64,000 nt of DNA, from positions 248,001-312,000 of the forward strand of contig JAYEVE010000739.1 in the NCBI GenBank assembly GCA_036346375.1, given 5' to 3'. The position numbers were made by a program, and so were the translations under genes. The notes below the pieces were generated by a model, which worked only from the letters and a program-made list of their open reading frames with translations, was not told the origin of the DNA and ran no database searches. Within the stretch, counting starts at the first letter, position 1, and every line of letters starts with the position of its first letter. The DNA comes from Guadua angustifolia (lineage: Eukaryota; Streptophyta; Magnoliopsida; Poales; Poaceae). This document shows positions 58,247 to 64,000 of this stretch, one piece after another.

Positions 58247-59945
58247 CATGATCATCACAGGCAACCTCATAAGCATATGGATAACATTATCACCATAAGC
58301 AACCTCGTAAGTATAAGGATAACATTATCACCATAAGCAACCTCGTAAGCATAAGGATAACATTATCATCATAAGCAACCTCGTAAGCATAAGGATAGTC
58401 ATATGTGTAACTATCAACATAATTATGGTCAATAACAGAGCAAACCACGATATCCTCCTAGCAATAATCTACATGATACACTTTGCCTCTTTACCACACG
58501 GAGTCGAGTGGCTTGAGGTTGAGGCCACTCCCGAGATCTCACTTCCTGCAATAAACATATAAATTCATTTATCTCAACACAATGCAATCACGGTGCAAGC
58601 GTCGAACATAACAATTTCGTTCCTACGCTTATCCCCGCTTTAGACTTTCTCAGTCGCCGGTGAGTTCAATTCGCCAAGAGGCCAAACAATGGAAACAAAG
58701 AACTTTATGACACTACCAAAGCTTACCCATGCAAATCCTATTTAACCATCCTTCTCAAACATACCATTTAACCATTCATAAGTTGCCCTGAAACCAAAAC
58801 TTCTACCATCCTAGACAGTAGGCACATAAAACAAGTATAACTTCTAAACCATTAATCCAAAATAAATTGTGTTCTTTAGCTCTAAATAAACATAAAATTT
58901 CAATATACAATTTCTTCTACATCCAACCTCTCTGGAAATGCCTTTATGAACCTGAAATAGACACAAATCTGAACTAGAATTAATCAACAACTTGCTCTGA
59001 ACAGCAGACCTTCAAACTAGCATATCTCATAAACCATTGATCTAAAAATTATGTTCTTGAGCTCTAATTAAACATAAGACCACAATCTACAACTTATTCT
59101 ACAGCCAACCCCATAGAAAATGCTTCTACGAGCCTCAAAATGCAATCTAAAAATCAATCCAACAAACCGCCCAATCTCTGAATTGTCTGTGGAGGTTCAC
59201 TTCTGGACAGCACATTCAATTGAGCATAAATAATGCTATACAACTTCAAATAAAGAAAATAAAGTTATTTTTAGCATCTACAAAAAATTTTCCAACTTTT
59301 TCAAGGTATTGATAAAAGTCTGAATCGGCCTCTAACCATAAAATTTTCCAACTTTTTCAAGGTATTGATAAAGTCTGAATCGATCTCTAACTATGATTAA
59401 ACGACAGGTTTTCTCAAGAGTTGCAGGAGCACATAGATTCAGAACAGCCGGCAATAAAACCAGCATAACTTTTAATTGGCAAAACAAAAATTACTGTTCT
59501 TGCTCTCAAATTAAAGGGGAAATGACGATCTACAATTTTCTCTGTAGCCAAAAATTTAGAAAACGCTTCTAACTAGCTCGAATTACAGGTTATAAAATCG
59601 GGTGATGCACAACCCGAAAATCAGAACTTTCCCTCCCAAACCTAGAGCCACATTTCCCTCCAAAATCCTCAAATACCAAACCCTAGAACACTCAAAACCA
59701 GGAAATCTCCCCCTTAGAACAGCATGCAATCCATCCCCAACCCTAGAAAACCTTTCCTTCTCTCACCACATGGAGGAAGATGGAGGAGGGAAGGAGGTAC
59801 TGCAAGGGAGGCACCATGGGAGGGAGGGGCTGCAGCTAGGGAAGGTGCCAAGGGAAGAGGAGAAGCCATGGGAGGGAGGGGCTGCAGCTAGGGGAGGAGT
59901 GAGGAGTGGGGAGAGAGCTCAAAACTTGATAGCACTTCCTATTAT
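58247..59945 (-). repeat. LTR of element E, outer part (second of two pieces)
   Basis: It aligns with the part of B's LTR that follows the piece at 25539-26857: GGAGTCGAGTGGC..GAGGCCACTCCCGA near 58500 (compare 33060-33100), TCTACAAAAAATTTTCCAACTTTTTC near 59278, and AGCATAACTTTTAATTGGC near 59461. A G/A-rich minisatellite with GGGAGGGAGGGGCTGCAGC units lies near 59818-59895. The outer end is not clear; similarity fades around 59945-59990. Confidence 0.7.
58261..58403 (+). repeat. 38 bp tandem repeat, about 3.7 copies
   Basis: The unit runs from GCAACCTCGTAAGCATAAGG to ATAACATTATCACCATAA, starting at 58261, 58299, 58337 and 58375. It begins close to the A/E junction. A single related CATAAGCAT string occurs just left of A at 26820, so the array belongs to E. 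Confidence 0.8.
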
Positions 59946-60205
59946 GATGATGCTAATGTATGCATGATGAGAAGGAAAATATTTTCACATGGATATACAA
60001 TTTATGCCATGCTAAAAGTAACCACTTAGCTATTTAAGCAATTGCAGTAAGGAATGCGAAGTTGCCAGGGCCACAACCAAACACAAAAGTTAATCTCACA
60101 ATTTTTACTGTACAAGCTTATCTCAGAAAAACAATATGCCATTCCTGTAGCCATATTATGCCTTAAATTGAAGATTTGCCCTTTTAAACCAAAGTTGTCA
60201 AAATA
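59946..60205. other. Unassigned AT-rich stretch
   Basis: No gene or repeat is seen. It lies between the fading end of E's LTR and the reading frame at 60206, and probably belongs to the element that ends in LTR G. Confidence 0.35.
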
Positions 60206-60997
60206 TTGCACTACAGCTGTAATATTACAATTATTTTGACTTGTGCTATGGACCAGATTTCTAAAATTTCATCTCTTAAGTCTTTGTTTAGCACCTATGC
60301 CTATTGTTTTAAATTCAATTTAATTGTTGATTATGGCATAGATGATAAGTTTCTTAGTTACAGAATATACATAACTTATGATAAACTTGCTGAATTGAAG
60401 CTTGCTATTTTGGGCAAATATAGTTGTATTCAACAGCTTATTTCATTTGCGGCAACATCAAATTTTCCTGATATGTGTGATACCCATAGCTTGCTACCAC
60501 ATTATTCGAATTTTAGTATATTAACTTGTATTACAAATCAGCATGTCGTAGTTGATGGGTGGAAACCCATTAAAATTGTGTCATCATTGTTGGAATGGTT
60601 TGATATTGCTTGTTTACAATTTGATGATATGAATGATCCATACTTGATGCCAAAACTTATATTCTTGCCCACAAAACATGTTATTGAACGAAACTCACAA
60701 AACATGAGTATTCTTTTTCAAAGGTTAGAGATAGATATGTACTTTACTTATATTTGCAAATCAAGTTGCAAACTCAATCATGTTAATATTGATGTTATAT
60801 GCTTCACTTATAACCACAAATTGACTTGCAGAATTGTAAGGAAAGGTGATTTGCTTAAATCTGATTTCCTCATTTGTTGTTATGTAAATGGCCTACCACG
60901 AATCCAAAAGAACAATGAAATATGGGATATATACATATATGTTGTGTACACATTGTTCTTTTTGTTGGTTGTTTTTTTTCCAGCTTGTCCAAAATAG
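60206..60997 (+). CDS. 263-residue reading frame of unknown function upstream of LTR G
   Basis: This is an unbroken 792-base frame in AT-rich DNA. It could start at 60206 (MHYSCNITII) or, more plausibly, at 60248 (MDQISKISSLKSLFSTYAYC). The protein is rich in Ile, Cys and Tyr, with segments YCFKFNLIVDYGIDDKFLSY, VVVDGWKPIKIVSSLLEWFD and KLTCRIVRKGDLLKSDFLIC. It ends with a hydrophobic stretch YVVYTLFFLLVVFFPACPK that could be a membrane segment. I recognise no gag, pol or chromodomain motif. The polypurine tract of the following LTR lies 17 bases after the stop, so by position it is the 3'-most gene of that element. It could be an extra (env-like or captured) frame or a decayed pol end. Confidence 0.4.
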   Translation: MHYSCNITIILTCAMDQISKISSLKSLFSTYAYCFKFNLIVDYGIDDKFLSYRIYITYDKLAELKLAILGKYSCIQQLISFAATSNFPDMCDTHSLLPHYSNFSILTCITNQHVVVDGWKPIKIVSSLLEWFDIACLQFDDMNDPYLMPKLIFLPTKHVIERNSQNMSILFQRLEIDMYFTYICKSSCKLNHVNIDVICFTYNHKLTCRIVRKGDLLKSDFLICCYVNGLPRIQKNNEIWDIYIYVVYTLFFLLVVFFPACPK

Positions 60998-61013
60998 AGG
61001 ATGGTTTTCCTTC

Positions 61014-61027
61014 AAGGAGGGGAGGAA
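61014..61027 (+). other. Polypurine tract before LTR G
   Basis: AAGGAGGGGAGGAA follows GGTTTTCCTTC, 13 bases before the LTR start. It identifies the next LTR as a 3' LTR of a plus-strand element. Confidence 0.65.
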
Positions 61028-61480
61028 GCATCGAAGAGTTGTAACAGCCCAATTTTCATTAATCCAGTAAGCGAAGCTTGACATGCTAATGTCTTCCGTA
61101 ATGTCAGTCCAATCCTCACTTAATTATTATAATACAAGTGTTAGGACATTTATTTTGCACGAGTAGGGAGTAACAAAATCCTAGCAATCATTTTCCAAAA
61201 CTGCACACATGTTATTTTCACCTTACTCAATGACATGTGGGCCATGTTTGTAAGAGAGAAGAGAGTAGGCTGCACAAACCTACCATATCAATTCTTACTT
61301 TACTCACCTCTACCCACCCACCTAGTTAGTCTATGACACATGGGACCTACTTCGCATTGGAACTTGTGGGCTGCACACCCTCTCCATGACTTTTCTCACT
61401 CAAATCACCCATACCCACTCTTTCACTCACCCTATGACATGTGGGACCTAGCCCCACATGTAAGGCATGAGTGGGCAGCC

Positions 61481-61489
61481 TATATAAGG
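61481..61489 (+). promoter_or_regulatory. TATA box of LTR G
   Basis: TATATAAGG follows GTGGGCAGCC and precedes CCCTAAGCC, about 440 bases into the LTR. The orientation is plus, like the element. Confidence 0.7.
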
Positions 61490-62087
61490 CCCTAAGCCTT
61501 GGTTTCTCCTCCCCTATACTGCTCATTTGTTCATCTCTAACCAGGAAAAACAGCAAACACCCCTTCTCCAACCCCTTGCCATTCTTCCTCTCAACTCTTC
61601 ACAAGATTGAGGTTTGAGGCTGTGCATGTTACACCACCTTGAAGCCAAGATCAAGAGCTTCAAATCCATCCAAGTGGATTCTTGAGGCATCAAGTCTTTG
61701 GTAAGTGGCAATCGTTTCCTTTTCCATCCAAGTTCTGAAATTTTGCCCATTGTAACACATTTATATCTTCTCCATGGAATCCATCATCACTCTTGAATCG
61801 GGTCACGCATGTCGGATGGAAGCTTGAGGAGGAGGGCTAGTTGCTATTGCAAGCACGAGCAAGTGAGGTCATCATCGTCTACACGAGCTAGGAGGAGACG
61901 AACCATGAGAACCGACGTTGCGACACTTTTGTCATTCCCTCACCGAAACCAATCTTCACCAAGTGCAAACGCAACCTTGTAGTGGTAAGGTTCTACCCTA
62001 GACCACCCTTTTGAAGTCCCAGCACATTGCTATAAAGTATAGAAGCCAATAGATAAGTAGCCGTTTTGAAACAGATCAGGTCAGCTC

Positions 62088-62153
62088 GGATAGTCCGGGG
62101 ATTTAATCCGGATACTCCGGGGATTTAATCCGGATACTCCGGATAGGGCAGAA
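62088..62153 (+). repeat. 22 bp tandem repeat in LTR G
   Basis: GGGGATTTAATCCGGATACTCC is the unit, written here in shortened form as GGGGATTTAATCCGG plus ATACTCC; it occurs twice with partial copies on both sides. Related CCGGACACTCCGGGG and CCGGATACTTCGG strings follow at 62176-62213. Confidence 0.75.
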
Positions 62154-62940
62154 TTCATGAGACCGAGAGGGTCAGCCCGGACACTCCGGGGTTAAATGTC
62201 CGGATACTTCGGACATAATTCAATAAAATGCCTCTAAAATATGAATTTTTGACATTCAAGTCCAAATTTCACAAGACTAAATTGGTATTTTCATATTATA
62301 ATCAATATTGTGCACCATGAGCATTTCATACATCTTTTAATCATGTGCATCTTTAGATTCTTGATTTGGTGTTTATGGATTTGGATCTTCTCGTTAGGTG
62401 TTGACGCTTCGGAAGGCACTCCCGAGTACGACTACGTTTTCAAAGTCAAGAACGAGCAGCAAGGCACTACTTTATTCCTTGACCATGATTGCTCCTACTA
62501 TTTGAAATTTACATCTTTGGAATTATTTTATCAATTGCATGCTTACTTTCAACTACAATTATGATTGGGTAGAAATCTTAGCTATTGCCACATTGTGATG
62601 TTATCCCCTTATCATGTTCTTTCCGTGTTCCATTGTCGCCCTAGGTGGTTGGTTTATTATTGTTGTATATGGGTTCGTACGATTTGCTTAGCCATGCTTA
62701 GAACATCGTTAGAAACCGCGATAGATGGACTTAGTCCATTGGTCGCAATGACTGAGAATTATTATGATGATGATGGTTTCAAATGTTGTTTAATGATTAG
62801 AGATGTTGGCTAAGGACCTCAAGGATTGAATCCTGGTGACGTCTTTTTGAGTAACTATCGTGCGAACCACACGCCATTTATGGGACCGGCGTAACCAAGT
62901 ACTTGTGTATGACTAGGGTGTGTAAACCATGTGCACTCTA

Positions 62941-63055
62941 AATTCCTTGAGCTTAGTAGAGTGTCAAGGAATGTCCGCCGGAATTCCTTGGGCTTGGTGG
63001 AGCGCCAAGGAATGTCCTCGGAGTCCCTTGAACTTTGTTGAGTTGGGGATGTCCA
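62941..63055 (+). repeat. 41 bp tandem repeat in LTR G, three copies
   Basis: Units start at 62941 (AATTCCTTGAGCTTAGT), 62982 (AATTCCTTGGGCTTGGT) and about 63022 (AGTCCCTTGAACTTTGT). Each ends with a GG(A/G)ATGTCC string. The third copy is the most diverged. Confidence 0.75.
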
Positions 63056-64000
63056 ACAACGAGTGTACTCCTTGATCCACACACACGGAGCACTGGGCAC
63101 ACGGGATCAAGGGTCACAGTCATCCGGGTGGTTTATACGCACTACCATGCATACTGGAAAATGGTTTGTCACGTTCACCTCGGCCGACACATCTAAGGAA
63201 ATGTGTTAATAGCTTGGCTCACGAGTGTGACGTGTCATGTGTGTAAAGTCGTACCTCTGCAGAGTTTAAACTATTCGAATAGCCGCGTCCATGGTTAAGG
63301 ACGAGCACTTGAATTGTCGATCCTCGGGTAGTATTAAGGACTTGGTAGAATGGGATGGGAGTGGGAAGAGAGACACAAGTATTGGAGTACTTGTGTGTGT
63401 AGTCGAACATGAGCGATGGAACTCATGGTTCGGAGTATGCTTGAAAGCATGATATGAATGTGATTATGATGATGTTATATTGTGTATTAGATTTTGCAAA
63501 TGTTTACTAAATGCAATTCTTTTCAATCTATACATGCTTATGAATTATCCCCAAATGTTGCTTTATCTTTGAAATTGCCATTTGCCTTCCTTTGATGTAG
63601 CAACCACATGTAGCTAGAAATCAGCATGTAATGTATACTATTGTGCGAGTACACTCTTTGTACTCAACCGGATTGTCCACTTGCTGCAGGTGAGGATGAG
63701 GCACTGCTCGGGGACTTTTACCGGGCAGATTTTGACAATTCTAACGTTTAGTCGCCGTTCTTGCCCCAGTTGGTTGCCTGAGGGTTTGGGGGCATGCCAT
63801 GCTGGCCCTTTTGTTGTTTGTCTTATGTTTTCCGCTGCTACTTGATGTAATAACTTTAAATATGTCGTTATGGACAGCAGTCCTACTTTTGGAATGTAAT
63901 GATATTTATGCTTCCGATAATTACGTATGTGTTGTGATGTCAACTGTTGGATGAGAATGCTCGTGTTGGCGAACTATCCTGGGACCAACACGGGTATAAT

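Larger units (their letters stand above)
61040..63990 (+). repeat. 3' LTR of element G (about 2951 bp), chromovirus type
   Basis: It starts TGTAACAGCCCAATTTT, like D's LTR on its own strand (TGTAACATCCCCAATTT). A D-related block CTCTGCAGAG..AAACTATTCGAATAGCCG lies near 63256-63284. Its end is placed at CTATCCTGGGACCAACA (63990), which resembles D's end ATATCCGGGTCCCGACA. So G and D are related families in opposite orientation. Ten bases follow before the window ends. Open frames inside (for example 62310-62564) show no protein motif. Confidence 0.7.

Noticed and set aside
58261..58403. CRISPR-like repeat
   Set aside because: The 38 bp units abut directly without spacers; it is an ordinary minisatellite in an LTR.
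60206..60997. Chromodomain or integrase end of element G
   Set aside because: None of the expected patterns (HPQTDGQ, GRKCR, WE..ED chromodomain end) appears in any frame of this stretch.

Overview
This is a 64 kb piece of plant nuclear DNA, most likely from a grass. It consists almost entirely of LTR retrotransposons nested inside one another, plus one CACTA DNA transposon. I found no host gene, rRNA, tRNA or CRISPR array. The plant assignment rests on the element types: a Tat-lineage Ty3/Gypsy element with two RNase H domains and antisense genes, Tekay/Del-type chromoviruses with LTRs of 2.5-3.1 kb, initiator-Met-tRNA primer sites, and a TNP2-type CACTA transposase. The grass assignment is an inference from the antisense 'gypsy-type transposon' gene, a family I associate with grass Tat elements.

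Layout. (1) 1-17545 is a Tat-lineage element on the minus strand: 5' LTR 16602-17545, primer site, degenerate gag, protease, RT with two RNase H domains, and integrase down to about 10735. Below that are about 10 kb carrying plus-strand (antisense) gene modules at 1973-4963, 6304-9268 and 9780-10085, each with a TATA box upstream. The 3' LTR lies outside the window. A solo LTR (7200-8022) interrupts the second module. (2) 18034-21947 is the 5' half of a CACTA transposon on the minus strand, with a TNP2 pseudogene and, near its terminal inverted repeat, nine ~171 bp monomers arranged as a three-monomer higher-order repeat. (3) 22011-25370 is a plus-strand Ty3/Gypsy element (F): LTR, primer site, long leader and gag remnant.

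(4) 25371-59945 is a nest. Element E (minus strand, 3 kb LTR) is split by element A (plus-strand chromovirus, 26858-58246). A's RT gene is split by element B (minus strand, 31607-41946, perfect 5 bp target duplication GTATA, no recognisable coding region). B itself holds a solo LTR of family F (34739-35674). Further along A's pol, element D (minus-strand chromovirus, 42410-54833) replaces the stretch between RT and the integrase core. D retains almost complete but broken gag and pol genes. A's pol resumes at 54834 with integrase and chromodomain, followed by its 3' LTR. (5) 60000-64000 carries a 263-codon reading frame of unknown function, a polypurine tract and a 3 kb LTR (G) related to D's.

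None of the coding regions looks intact. Stops, frameshifts or lost catalytic residues affect every gag-pol copy, so the window reads as old heterochromatic retrotransposon accretion. The most unusual structures are the higher-order repeat in the CACTA element, the antisense gene battery in the Tat element, an inverted gag segment inside A, and 182 bp tandem repeats inside the LTRs of the A/B/E group. No new cellular system is visible.
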